From: an uncultured Planctomycetaceae bacterium
GTDB lineage: Bacteria > Planctomycetota > Planctomycetia > Planctomycetales > Planctomycetaceae
Length of the DNA: 59,388 nucleotides
Reading direction: 5' to 3'
Assembly (NCBI GenBank): GCA_937916515.1
Contig: CALFSX010000259.1
Span: 1-59,388 of the forward strand
In this document: one piece after another, positions 26,329 to 35,600 of the stretch
How positions within the stretch are numbered: the stretch's first letter is position 1
Layout of the letters: each line of letters opens with the position of its first letter
The notes under the pieces: model-generated
Seen by the model: the letters and a program-made list of their open reading frames with translations, nothing else
What the model was told of the DNA's origin: nothing
Database searches by the model: none
Position numbers and translations under genes: made by a program

Positions 26329-27591
26329 TTATTGCACGGATGCCTTCTCTTTGGCTTCCAGCATGGCCTTCACTCTTGCTTCTTCCTTCGCCAGAGCCTC
26401 ACCAGTCACAGACATCGGTTCGAAATACGGTTCGGGCACGAATACTTCGTCTTTGGGGATTTCCCGCCAGCGCAGGTTCCGAAACCAAACGTCCTGCCCG
26501 TGGTCCTGCAGCCAAAGTTGCCCTTTGCGTCCCGTGAGGTCGCCACCGCGTGCAGCGAGCAAATTGATGTACCACTGCCATTGGGGATCGTTGTAATCGA
26601 AGGACAACACGCGTTCGCCGTTGAGCCAATGCTCGATGACGCTGCCCTTGCAGATAATCCGCGCGGTGTTCCAGGTTCCAACGGGCAGCGTGGCGTCTTT
26701 GGACGGTGCCATGCAGAAAAAAAGTGACGCCGCTGCCTGGCGTGCGTTCTCGCCGTAAGGGCTGCCGACGTTGTCGAGCACCTGATATTCGACCTGCCCC
26801 GGACGATAGTAGACTCCACTGTTGCAGCCTGCCGAGACTTTCCAGTCAAACCGCAATTCGAAGTCGTCTGGTACTGCAGTCGCCGTGTAAGTCAGGTTAC
26901 CGCCGCGTGATTTTCGATAGAATGCTCCATCCTCAATAGCCCAATTCCCGGACTGTTCCCAACCGTCGAAGGTTTTGCCGTCGAAGATTGGTGTAAAGGC
27001 CGACTCGGGTTTTGTGAAGCGGGCGAGCGGCCGACTGATCAGGATTCTGAGCTTTGACTTCGGGCCGGAAAGTTTTCCGGACAGAATGTCTTCCTCGGTG
27101 AATCGAGCCAGCAGGATTTCACCGTCGGTGGCACGTTTACGATCGTACGAAATATAGATCGTGCCGTCAGGTGCCTGAAAGCCATCGGGATAGGAAATAC
27201 CTTTGCGTTCATCCAGCACGAGTCCGCCTTGCCACGTCTTGCCGTCGTCATCCGAAAGCCACGCGCTAAGCTGCACTCGCCCCTGATGTGCATCGATGCG
27301 GTCACCGTGCTTCACCAACAGCAGGCGTCCGGATAGCAATCGGCGAACATGAAAACGCGCGTTCGGCTGGCGAATGCCTTCTGGTTCGGTCGCCATCGAC
27401 CAGGTGCGTCCGCCATCGGTCGATATCGATTCCATGATCCCTTTCGCAGTTCGAGCCAGCATCCACAGTGAACTGTCCTTCCGCTCGACGATCATGTGTT
27501 CGTGCCAGTCAGGATTCGGAAACGTGGCCATGCCGCGCCGCTCCCAGGTCGTTCCTTCATCACGGGACACAAACACGTTCGCGCCTCGCAT
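26329..27591 (-). CDS. C-terminal part of a frameshifted sialidase-DUF1080 protein
   Basis: This is the second fragment of one gene. Its first ~190 residues carry three Asp-box (BNR) motifs, [16 protein letters not shown] and SDDDGKTW, of a sialidase-type propeller. From [16 protein letters not shown] onward it is a DUF1080/3-keto-disaccharide hydrolase domain, followed by a short charged helix ([17 protein letters not shown]). The coding sense continues upstream of this Met without a stop to the G9 tract at 27631-27639, where the frame joins the other fragment. The intact product would be about 680 residues, secreted, and act on glycans or 3-keto sugars. As assembled, this fragment has no credible start of its own. 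Confidence 0.72.
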   Translation of the reverse strand: MRGANVFVSRDEGTTWERRGMATFPNPDWHEHMIVERKDSSLWMLARTAKGIMESISTDGGRTWSMATEPEGIRQPNARFHVRRLLSGRLLLVKHGDRIDAHQGRVQLSAWLSDDDGKTWQGGLVLDERKGISYPDGFQAPDGTIYISYDRKRATDGEILLARFTEEDILSGKLSGPKSKLRILISRPLARFTKPESAFTPIFDGKTFDGWEQSGNWAIEDGAFYRKSRGGNLTYTATAVPDDFELRFDWKVSAGCNSGVYYRPGQVEYQVLDNVGSPYGENARQAAASLFFCMAPSKDATLPVGTWNTARIICKGSVIEHWLNGERVLSFDYNDPQWQWYINLLAARGGDLTGRKGQLWLQDHGQDVWFRNLRWREIPKDEVFVPEPYFEPMSVTGEALAKEEARVKAMLEAKEKASVQ

Positions 27592-28369
27592 CGGATCGAG
27601 TTCGGCGAAGCAACCCTTGAACGGCCCGCACCCCCCCCCGCTGATCCAGAGAGATCGGCAGCATCCACTCGACCGTTGACAGAACCGTCGGCTTGTTCAA
27701 CGTGACTCCATGCCAGATACGGCGAGTAGCAGACCACGTTGGCACGTCGGCATCAGGGTTCTCGCAAAGTGTCGCCCACACTCCGGCGCGACCGTCGAAC
27801 ATGTCCATTGATTGTTCGAAGATCAGCCACAGTCTTCCCAGCGGATCCGTCCACAGATTGCCGACCAGAATGCTGCGTTCGCGGGGCAGGTCTTTTGAAT
27901 GCGAATCGACCACCAACCGCGGCTTCGACCATGTTTGACCGTCGTCGTCCGACGTGGCCAGCACAAAGTAGGCTGCGGGACTGTCGCCGCCCGCGACCCA
28001 GCAGGCCCACAATCGACCACCGGGTGTCCGTTCGATCCCGATCGTCATACCGTAGTTCAACTGTTCATAGTCGTAGTCCGGCAGCGGCGACGTGTTCAAC
28101 ACCGGCGGCACCAGAGCGTAGTCCGCCACTTTCTCCATTTCCGTGATTCTGGCCGAGGATTCCTTAGCGGCTTCCTGCTTTCGCGCCGGTGCTTGCAACG
28201 GCTTCGCCTGAAGTTCCTCACCCACTGTTGTCACTTCATCGCTGGCGAAGGTCGCGGCCAATGGCTGGGGCATGAGCTTCAGTTCATCACAGCGTGCCAC
28301 GTTGAAGGAGACCAGCGCCGTCGCCAGCGCTGCGGCCAGAAAGTGTTGTTTGAGCAGTTGCCACATCAT
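27560..28369 (-). CDS. N-terminal part of a frameshifted sialidase-DUF1080 protein
   Basis: This fragment has a signal peptide ([23 protein letters not shown]), a low-complexity linker, and the first blades of a sialidase-type propeller, including [18 protein letters not shown] and the Asp-box SDDDGQTW. It runs off into unrelated Arg-rich sequence (about the last 20 residues) after a run of nine G on the coding strand at 27631-27639. With eight G the frame passes straight into the downstream fragment. I chose ATG 28369 because GGAAGAG lies nine bases upstream; ATG 28387 is the alternative. It lies 76 bp after the sulfatase stop and is probably cotranscribed with it. Confidence 0.7.
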   Translation of the reverse strand: MMWQLLKQHFLAAALATALVSFNVARCDELKLMPQPLAATFASDEVTTVGEELQAKPLQAPARKQEAAKESSARITEMEKVADYALVPPVLNTSPLPDYDYEQLNYGMTIGIERTPGGRLWACWVAGGDSPAAYFVLATSDDDGQTWSKPRLVVDSHSKDLPRERSILVGNLWTDPLGRLWLIFEQSMDMFDGRAGVWATLCENPDADVPTWSATRRIWHGVTLNKPTVLSTVEWMLPISLDQRGGVRAVQGLLRRTRSDARRERVCVP

Positions 28370-28445
28370 CTTTGAGTTCTCTTCCATTTCAATAATCGTG
28401 CAGCTGCAGAACATCGCTGGTGGTTTAAGCCGCTCTGTGTGAAGG

Positions 28446-30527
28446 TCATGGTTGAAGGCTGCCGGCGACCGAAAAGTCGTCGAATGTCAGGTGGCCCCAA
28501 TTGCCCGTGTTTTGATCCACAACCCGCAGAAAGACGGCTTTGCCCTTTAGTTGGCTGACGTCCCAGATTGTGCGTTTCATCTGCGGACCATTGGGCCCTC
28601 CGCCAGTTAGCAAAGCCTCTTTGGATTCGGAATCGAACAAACCGACATACAGCGACGCAGGATCAAAGCCACCGGACGCCAGAAAGCTGGCCCTGTCGCC
28701 ATGAATCACGAATGTGGGCGACTGAAACACCACCTGCTGCTTGTCTGAAAAACCATCTGCGGCAGCGATTGTTGATAGATGAAATTTGCCCTCGTGATTG
28801 AACGGCCTGGTTTTGTGGCGAGGCAACGATGCATGATGTGACACGGCTTGCCCGGCCTTGCCTTCGACAATCGACCAGCCATCAAGCTCACCGGATTCGA
28901 AGGTGAAACGCAGGTCGCCCAGAGGCTGGAAGGCATCGTACTTCGTCGGCACGGATTCACTTTGGACGGCCGGTTTTGGGGGCTCGTAACTTCCCAGCAG
29001 GGTCTGCATCTGCTTCACAATTCCCGGATGCTGAAGATACAGATTTTGCGTTTGCTGAAGATCGTTTTCTAAATCGTAAAGCTGGCCTGGAGGAGCATCT
29101 TTCCTGATCGTTCCATTTTCGATATCACTGTTTTTGTAACCGGCGTATGTTATCGCAGCCGGTCCACCGAAGGCATGTTCGCCGCGTTTTGTGGCACCGA
29201 ATCCGCCGCTGCCTCGAGCCCCGATATACATCCATTTGCCTTTGCGAACGGCCAAATGCGACAGCCTGCTGGGAGCAAGGATGATATGGTCGCGGATGGG
29301 TTTATCCGGGGCTTCAGTCAATGCGGGGAGAATGTTGACGCTGTCGCGTCCTTGTCCGACTTTCAACTGACCGCCCGTCAAAGCGGCCAGTGTGGCGATC
29401 ATGTCGATGTTGGAGATCAATTGATCGGAGACCGAGTTCGCTGCAATTTTGCCTGGCCAGCGAGCAATAAACGGAACGCGATGACCGCCTTCCCACGCAC
29501 CGAATTTGAACCCAAGCAGTTCACCATTCAGTCGGTGCCCCGCGTCCCAGGCGTCCTGCCCGCCAACATTGAACATGCCACCATTGTCGCTGGTGAAGAT
29601 CACCAGAGTGTTGTCGGCGATGCCCTGTTGGTTAAGCGTGTTCATCACTTCGCCGACAATCCAATCCAGTTCGTGAATAAAGTCACCATACGGACCACAT
29701 CCGCTGGTGCCTTGAAAGCGAGGTGCTGGCGTGAAGGGATGATGGATGTTTGTTGTTGCAAGATAAAGGAAGAAAGGATTCTTTCCGCGAGCCTTGATCC
29801 AATCGACCGCCTTGCTGGTCAGAGTCGTGCCGACGGCTTCATCGTCGTACAACGCGTGAGCAGTAGCGGCTCCGCCAAGTTGATCGATCCCCATCTTTTC
29901 CGGGAAGACTTTTGTCCGCGATTTCCTGCCGAACACAAACGGGTCTTCCGCATCAAGCCCTACGACGTTGTGATTTTCGACATAGACGAACGGCGGGTGA
30001 CTGTTGACCACTGGCACGCCAAAATAGTAGTCGAATCCCAGCTCCAACGGCCCCGGCTTCAGTTCGCCGTTCCAATCCGGTGCACCCTTACCGAACCCAA
30101 GATGCCACTTGCCGATACAAGCCGTCTCGTAGCCAGCATCCTTCATCACACTGGCGACGGTTTGCTGCTGAGTATCGATCACCAGACCAGTCTTCAGAAA
30201 TACGGGCTTGCTGAGGTTTCTGCGATGAGGATACTCACCAGTCAACAGGGCATAACGCGACGGCGTACAAACCGCAGAAGCAGAATGAGCATCCGTAAAG
30301 CGTCGACCTTCTTTTGCCAGTTGATCGATGTTCGGCGTATTCACTTTGCTCGCGCCGTAGCAACTGAGGTCTCCATAGCCCAGATCGTCGGCAAAGATCA
30401 CAACCACGTTCGGGGGAGTGTCCTCGGCGTTCAGAGATTGATTCACGCCTAGACAGATCAGGAACGTGACGGCCCACTTCGTGCTTAATCGCATCAATAA
30501 ACGATCGTGCGACTTCAACGATTCCAT
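28446..30527 (-). CDS. Secreted sulfatase with C-terminal accessory beta module
   Basis: This formylglycine-dependent sulfatase has 693 residues. After the signal peptide (about residues 12-34) come NVVVIFADDLGYGDLSCYG, with Asp47 and Asp48 as calcium ligands, and the CTPSRYALLTGEY motif with Cys87 as the formylglycine precursor. CIGKWHLGFG and FTSDNGGMFN are further landmarks. The catalytic part is arylsulfatase A-like and ends near residue 520. The last ~150 residues form an extra module (from FTFESGELDGW to WGHLTFDDFSV) that is also inside the giant dehydrogenase and the DUF1553 protein; it may bind glycans. Start ATG 30527 has GAGGG upstream. The gene is in the cluster with DUF1501, DUF1553 and the sialidase. 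Confidence 0.88.
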   Translation of the reverse strand: MESLKSHDRLLMRLSTKWAVTFLICLGVNQSLNAEDTPPNVVVIFADDLGYGDLSCYGASKVNTPNIDQLAKEGRRFTDAHSASAVCTPSRYALLTGEYPHRRNLSKPVFLKTGLVIDTQQQTVASVMKDAGYETACIGKWHLGFGKGAPDWNGELKPGPLELGFDYYFGVPVVNSHPPFVYVENHNVVGLDAEDPFVFGRKSRTKVFPEKMGIDQLGGAATAHALYDDEAVGTTLTSKAVDWIKARGKNPFFLYLATTNIHHPFTPAPRFQGTSGCGPYGDFIHELDWIVGEVMNTLNQQGIADNTLVIFTSDNGGMFNVGGQDAWDAGHRLNGELLGFKFGAWEGGHRVPFIARWPGKIAANSVSDQLISNIDMIATLAALTGGQLKVGQGRDSVNILPALTEAPDKPIRDHIILAPSRLSHLAVRKGKWMYIGARGSGGFGATKRGEHAFGGPAAITYAGYKNSDIENGTIRKDAPPGQLYDLENDLQQTQNLYLQHPGIVKQMQTLLGSYEPPKPAVQSESVPTKYDAFQPLGDLRFTFESGELDGWSIVEGKAGQAVSHHASLPRHKTRPFNHEGKFHLSTIAAADGFSDKQQVVFQSPTFVIHGDRASFLASGGFDPASLYVGLFDSESKEALLTGGGPNGPQMKRTIWDVSQLKGKAVFLRVVDQNTGNWGHLTFDDFSVAGSLQP

Positions 30528-30676
30528 ATCCAGCCCTCTTGCACTCAGTGATTGATGCAGAATTTACCCGCTTGCGATTCTTCGACTCTGGAGTGCTCAG
30601 ACTTGTCGGAGCATTCCTTGATATCCGATTTGATACTGCAAACGTTTTACGCAATTCCAGCCGCTTGTAAATGAAA

Positions 30677-30694
30677 GCGGTGACGAGTCACCGC
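30677..30694. repeat. Short perfect hairpin GCGGTGAC/GTCACCGC
   Basis: GCGGTGACGAGTCACCGC is an 8-bp stem with a 2-base loop in the gap between the DUF1501 stop and the sulfatase start. There is no T-run on either strand. It is probably a dispersed palindrome; a role in the mRNA between the two genes is possible. Confidence 0.5.
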
Positions 30695-30734
30695 ACTCCA
30701 AAGGAAAAAACAAAAAGGCAAGGGAACCAATCAC

Positions 30735-32192
30735 TCAACCGACAACCCCGTCGATGACATGCCCTTTCACATCCGTCAGTCTCATATCCCGCCCGCCGAA
30801 ACGAAACGTGGAACGAGTGTGATCGACTCCCAACAGGTGCAGCATCGTGGCGTGCAGGTCGTGAACTTCGACTCGGTTTTCGATCGCCTTGTAGCCAAAT
30901 TCGTCGGTGGCTCCGTAGATGGTGCCGGGTTTTACTCCGCCGCCAGCCATCCAGATCGTGAACCCTTGCGGGTTATGGTCGCGTCCATCTTTGCCCTGTG
31001 CAAACGGTGTGCGGCCAAATTCGCCCGCCCACACCACCAGCGTTTCGTCCAGCATCCCGCGTTCTCGCAGGTCCTTTAGTAGTGCAGCGATCGGCTGGTC
31101 CACTGCGAGTGCATTGTTTTCGTGGCCTTGCTTCAGGTTGCCATGCTGGTCCCAGCGGTCGCCGCCGACTTTGGGGCACGTGAGTTCGATGAATCGCACT
31201 CCCTGTTCCACCATCCGCCGAGCGATCAAACACTGAGCAGCGTAGATTCGCGTTGGTTCGTATTTCGATTCCAGTCCGTACATTTGCTGAATATGAGCGG
31301 GTTCCTGCGACACCGACATCACTTCCGGAACGGCCATCTGCATGGCATAGGCCAGTTCATAGTTGCGGATGGCGGATTCCAGACTGTCGTGTTTGCCGAA
31401 TTGTTCGACCGCCAGGCTATCCAGTTGATTTACAAGGTTCAACTTGCCGCGCTGCTGCAACGCGGTCGATTCTGTGCGTTCGATATTGGCGACTCCGCTG
31501 CCCGATGGCTTGAACACCGACCCCTGAAAACTGGCGGGAAGAAACCCGCTGCCGAAACAATCGAGGCCGCCGGGCGGAATCAGCCCGCCGTTGAGTGCCA
31601 CGAAGCCGGGCAGGTTTTTACATTCGCTGCCGAGCCCATAGTTCACCCACGCCCCCATGCTGGGACGGCCCTGCAATCCACTTCCGGTGTGCAGAAAGTA
31701 ATTGGCGAACGTGTGTTCGGGAAATTCCGAAACCATCGACCGAATCACCGCCAATTCGTCAACGCATTCCGCCACGTGTGGAAACAAGCTGCTGACCGGG
31801 ATGCCCGATTCGCCGTATTGTTGAAACTTCCAGGGACTGGCCAGCAGGTTGCCGTTGTTGTTGAACTGCGTGGGTTCAACGTCGAACAAACTGCCGGGCG
31901 ATTTGCCATTCTGTTTATCGAGCTCTGGCTTGGGGTCGAAGGTATCCACCTGCGACGGACCGCCATCCATGTACAGAAAGATAACGTTCTTCGCTCGCAC
32001 CTGATGATGCGGTCCGTGACCTGCCGCTCCGAGCTCCGGGTTTGCAGCGGTGTCAAACCCAAACGCCGGATCGCGAGCGAGTGCCGCCAGTGCAACCGCA
32101 GCAAAACCGCCGGCACAACGCCGCAGCATGTCGCGCCGTGATGATGGCTGAGACTGTAGTCGTTGGCAGGGGTATGGAATTTGTTCAGTCAT
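30735..32192 (-). CDS. DUF1501 protein (Tat-exported), first catabolic cluster
   Basis: This 485-residue DUF1501 protein has an alkaline-phosphatase-like fold related to sulfatases. The N-terminus carries a twin-arginine-type signal (SRRDMLRRCAGGF and an Ala-rich core). Family landmarks are VIFLYMDGGPSQVDTFDPKP, WVNYGLGSE, ARRMVEQGVRFIEL and VVWAGEFGRTPFAQG; the Asp, His and Glu residues in these would bind metal. Biochemical function is not established, but DUF1501 genes are nearly always next to DUF1553 genes in planctomycetes, as here. The 453 bp separating it from the DUF1553 stop contains 69-bp tandem repeats, so cotranscription is possible but not certain. Confidence 0.88.
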   Translation of the reverse strand: MTEQIPYPCQRLQSQPSSRRDMLRRCAGGFAAVALAALARDPAFGFDTAANPELGAAGHGPHHQVRAKNVIFLYMDGGPSQVDTFDPKPELDKQNGKSPGSLFDVEPTQFNNNGNLLASPWKFQQYGESGIPVSSLFPHVAECVDELAVIRSMVSEFPEHTFANYFLHTGSGLQGRPSMGAWVNYGLGSECKNLPGFVALNGGLIPPGGLDCFGSGFLPASFQGSVFKPSGSGVANIERTESTALQQRGKLNLVNQLDSLAVEQFGKHDSLESAIRNYELAYAMQMAVPEVMSVSQEPAHIQQMYGLESKYEPTRIYAAQCLIARRMVEQGVRFIELTCPKVGGDRWDQHGNLKQGHENNALAVDQPIAALLKDLRERGMLDETLVVWAGEFGRTPFAQGKDGRDHNPQGFTIWMAGGGVKPGTIYGATDEFGYKAIENRVEVHDLHATMLHLLGVDHTRSTFRFGGRDMRLTDVKGHVIDGVVG

Positions 32193-32250
32193 TGGTTCTC
32201 TTTCGATCGTTCCATCTATTTCTCAGCAAATGGCGAAGCCATGGCAGGCA

Positions 32251-32457
32251 TTAGCCATGGACGCCAGTCCATGGTCCAGTTGACCGGAATACAGAACAGT
32301 CACGAAGTGACGACAGGCGTTAGCCATGGACGCAAGTCCATGGTTCAATTGAATTCGAAACCGAAAAGTCACGAAGTGACGACAGGTATTAGCCATGGAC
32401 GCCAGTCCATGGACCGGTTGACCAGAATGCAGAACAGTCACGAAGTGACGGCAGGCG
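32251..32457. repeat. Three 69-bp tandem repeats with two internal palindromes
   Basis: TTAGCCATGGACG recurs at 32251, 32320 and 32389, an exact 69-bp period. Each unit contains two palindromes: CCATGGAC/GTCCATGG around the sequence GC(C/A)A, and GTCACGAAGTGAC. The units differ mostly between the palindromes. The array lies downstream of the DUF1553 stop. Confidence 0.8.
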
Positions 32458-32524
32458 TGGGATTTCAAACATGATCAACTCCTGCCGTCGGGTTGCGACT
32501 TTATCGAATTTATTGCTTTCGTTT

Positions 32525-32569
32525 CCACGGACTTGCGTCCGTGGCTAATGCCTGTCGTCGCTTCGCGAC
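32525..32569. repeat. Inverted, diverged copy of the 69-bp unit with compensated stems
   Basis: Compared with the reverse complement of the tandem unit, CCATGG/CCATGG has become CCACGG/CCGTGG (32525-32530 and 32539-32544), and GTCAC/GTGAC has become GTCGC/GCGAC (557-561 and 565-569). Both changes preserve base pairing. Confidence 0.7.
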
Positions 32570-32645
32570 TCTGTCCAACCATCGCGTTGCGTCTGTGTCT
32601 AGCCGCCGCTTCGGGATGCTGTGCATTCATTGTTTAAATTCCTAA

Positions 32646-35600
32646 TCATCGCAGGAAAATGAACTCCTTCGTGTTAATCAACGCATGAGCAAAATCTGAC
32701 CACAACTGCAGGTTGTTTTCATCGGCGTTACTTTCCGCGACCTGAGCTTTCACGTACCCCATCGCGACAACTTGCTCATCACCTGATGGCTTTCGTGCGA
32801 ACGCCGTTTGATACATCCACGCAATACGAGATTCGACGCTTGAATGCTGTTCAATCGCCCGTTGCGCCCATTGCTTAGCCTGTTCCACCACCAGAGGATC
32901 GTTCATCAGAATTAACGCCTGCGCCGGCACATTCGATACGTTGCGGCGTCCCATTGTGCTGAAAGGCGTGGGCGAATCGAACGTCAGCATAAATGGAGAA
33001 AGAAAATTCCGTCGCACCGAAATGTAAATCGATCGGCGTCCGTCGCCGTCAAGTGGGCCGCTCTTTCCGGGGCGGCCGCGTCCATCCATGAAATTGGTTA
33101 GATGAATTGGAACCGGCGCACCAAATTGAGTCTCATCCAACCGACCGGCCAGCGTCAGCAGTGCATCGCGAATCGCTTCGCCTTCGAGTCGCTTGGGCGA
33201 GCGATGATGCCAGAGCAGGTTGTTCGGATCGGCTTCCACGGCAGCGGAGTCCGGCCGGCTGGACATCTGATAAGTTCGTGACAGCACGATCGTGCGAATC
33301 ATCCCTTTGATGCTGTGGCCATCCTGAACAAACCTTGTCGCCAAATGATCCAACAGCTCCGGATGCGTGGCACGCTGGCCAAGCACTCCGAAGTCATCGG
33401 TTGTTGGGACTATGCCGCGGCCCATCAGATAATGCCAAATGCGATTCACGATCACTCGCGACGTCAGCGGATTCGCGGGATCGTTGATCTGCGCCGCCAG
33501 TTCCAGCCGGCCACTTCCGCGAGCAATCGACATCGGCTGGTCGCCAGCGATCGCCGTCAGAAAATGGCGGGGTTCCACATCACCCGGCTTCGACGAATTG
33601 CCGCGAATCAACACGCGATCGTCTTCACCCGTGCCATCCATCATCGCAAGGGCGAGACGCGATTTGCGAACAACCTGAGAACTCAACTGAGTTCGTTCCC
33701 GCTGCCATGATTCTACAATTCGTTGAGCAGTCGCGTTTCCGCCGGTTCCACCGATGCGCTTAAGAAACACAACGTGATCGATGCCGATATTTCCCCAGCC
33801 GGCCTTATGATCATCGACAACCTGGATCGTCGCTTCTTTGCCAGCAAACTGCCGGACGTCCCACGTGTTCAGCGACATCTGATTGTTACTGCGTCCCGTT
33901 GCTGACAAGACCGGCTTGCCGTCAATGACCAGGTTGACGCACGTCTTGCCCTGATGAGTTCCGCCGCCGACGAGAAATTCAATTGCGTCGAAGTTGATTT
34001 CGAACGGACGCGACGTGAGAGTTCCGGTAAGACTGTCACCGCGTCCCACATCACCCCCCGGGCGAATGTTATGCGAATTGACGAAGAACTTGCCGACGCC
34101 ATTGATCTTCCCCTGGTAGCTGCCGATGGTTTGCAGTGTTTGCGGAATGTCCCCAAAGGCGTCTCCGGTTGTTGTCCAACCTTCGTAAGTGCCAGACTCA
34201 AAATCGGCGAAGACGGTCTGTTCGAATTTTGCGTTCGTGTTCAGACTGGCTTCTGCGGCCTGAGCATACGCTTCGAACTTCTTATGGGAAGCCGACAGTC
34301 GACGATCAAGATCGGCAAGTCCGCCCGCGTCCAGCCCTTGCACGGCCATTCGCACGGAAAGGCGAGCGTCCTTCGCCGGCACGAATTCCAAATGCAGACG
34401 ATGCCCGATGTATCGCGACAGATCCAGAGTCACCCAACCCTGTTCCGTCACCGCGACTTGTTTGACCGTTTGTTGGTGAAGCGGCCCCGCAACCAGTCGA
34501 TGCGAATCGACGCAGGCAACGATGTGCCCGGTGCCCTGAACAAGGCAACTCACGCTTCCGGCTTTCAATTCGAACGTCGGGCTCCGCAATGTCCGGCCGC
34601 TCTTGGGCAGCTTAGCGATCGCACTTCTGCTTTGAATCTCTCCCTCGGTGATCGACTCCAGCCCATTCCAAAACGCATCGCTTGCGGCGGCGGCATGAGG
34701 TGCAATTCGCACGGCGGATGGATCATCAAAGTCGAGATAGGCGACACCTTCACGTTGCGGGCTCATGCCAAACACGAAGCCGTCCTGCATGTAGTCCTTT
34801 GCGGGAATGTTGCCATAATCCACAATGATCGAGTCGTCGTCCAGATAACTCATTTGTTGTGGAAACTGAATTCCCTCGGTGTCCAGTAAGTCGCGTATCT
34901 GTTGCTGGAACTTCGCGTCGACTTTAGCAAGCTGCTCGGCGATGCGACGATTATGTTCAATCGATTCAAACCTTACCTGACGATAATCGCTGCTTTGAAG
35001 AAAGCCTGTCAGCGAGTAATAATCGGCCGTCGAAATTGCGTCGAACTTATGATCGTGGCAGCGAGCACACGAAACCGTGACTCCCAGAAACGTCTTCGAC
35101 ATGACATCGATCATGTTATCGAATCGGTCGGCTTCGTCTTTGCGAATGTCGACTGGCGAATGCACCCATTCGCCAAGGAACCAGAAACCAGTGCCAAGGA
35201 TCGATTCGTTGATTCCGGTATCCGGACGCAAACGTGGCTGGGCAAGCAGATCGCCCGCGATGTGTTCGCGCACCAGTTGATCGTACGGCACGTTCGCGTT
35301 CAGCGCTCGGATGATGTAGTCGCGATATTGAAAGGCGTTCGGAGTGTCGTTATCGAATTCATGCCCGCGAGATTCGGCATAGCGCACCAGATCCAACCAG
35401 TGCCGTCCCCAGCGTTCGCCAAAATGCGGTGATGCCAGCAGTTCATCAACCAACCGCTCCAGTGCGCCGTCCGAGCTATCGTCCAGGAACTTACCCGCTT
35501 GTTCCGGCGTTGGCGGCAATCCAATCAGATCAAAATACAGCCGACGCATCAGAGCCGTTCGATCGGCATCGCAGGAGGGAGTCAGTCTCGCTTCTTCAAG

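Larger units (their letters stand above)
32193..32645. other. Repeat-filled gap between DUF1553 and DUF1501 genes
   Basis: I find no gene. Both strands stay open through the repeats only because the 69-bp unit is a multiple of three. Content is the tandem array (32251-32457) and an inverted, diverged copy (32525-32569). Confidence 0.55.

Noticed and set aside
29175-30452. Long plus-strand frame (425 residues)
   Set aside because: It is antisense to the sulfatase gene, whose domains are clear; no family features in the translation.
31122-32141. Long plus-strand frame (339 residues)
   Set aside because: Antisense to DUF1501; open only because of the codon bias of the real gene.
32163-32474. 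Possible 23-residue repeat protein encoded by the 69-bp array, open on both strands
   Set aside because: The repeats contain palindromes with compensated changes in the inverted copy, and both strands stay open only because 69 is divisible by three; DNA or RNA structure explains it better.
32251-32569. CRISPR array
   Set aside because: The units are directly adjacent with no spacers, and no cas gene is near.
33954-34889. Plus-strand frame (311 residues)
   Set aside because: Antisense to the DUF1553 gene; shadow of codon bias.
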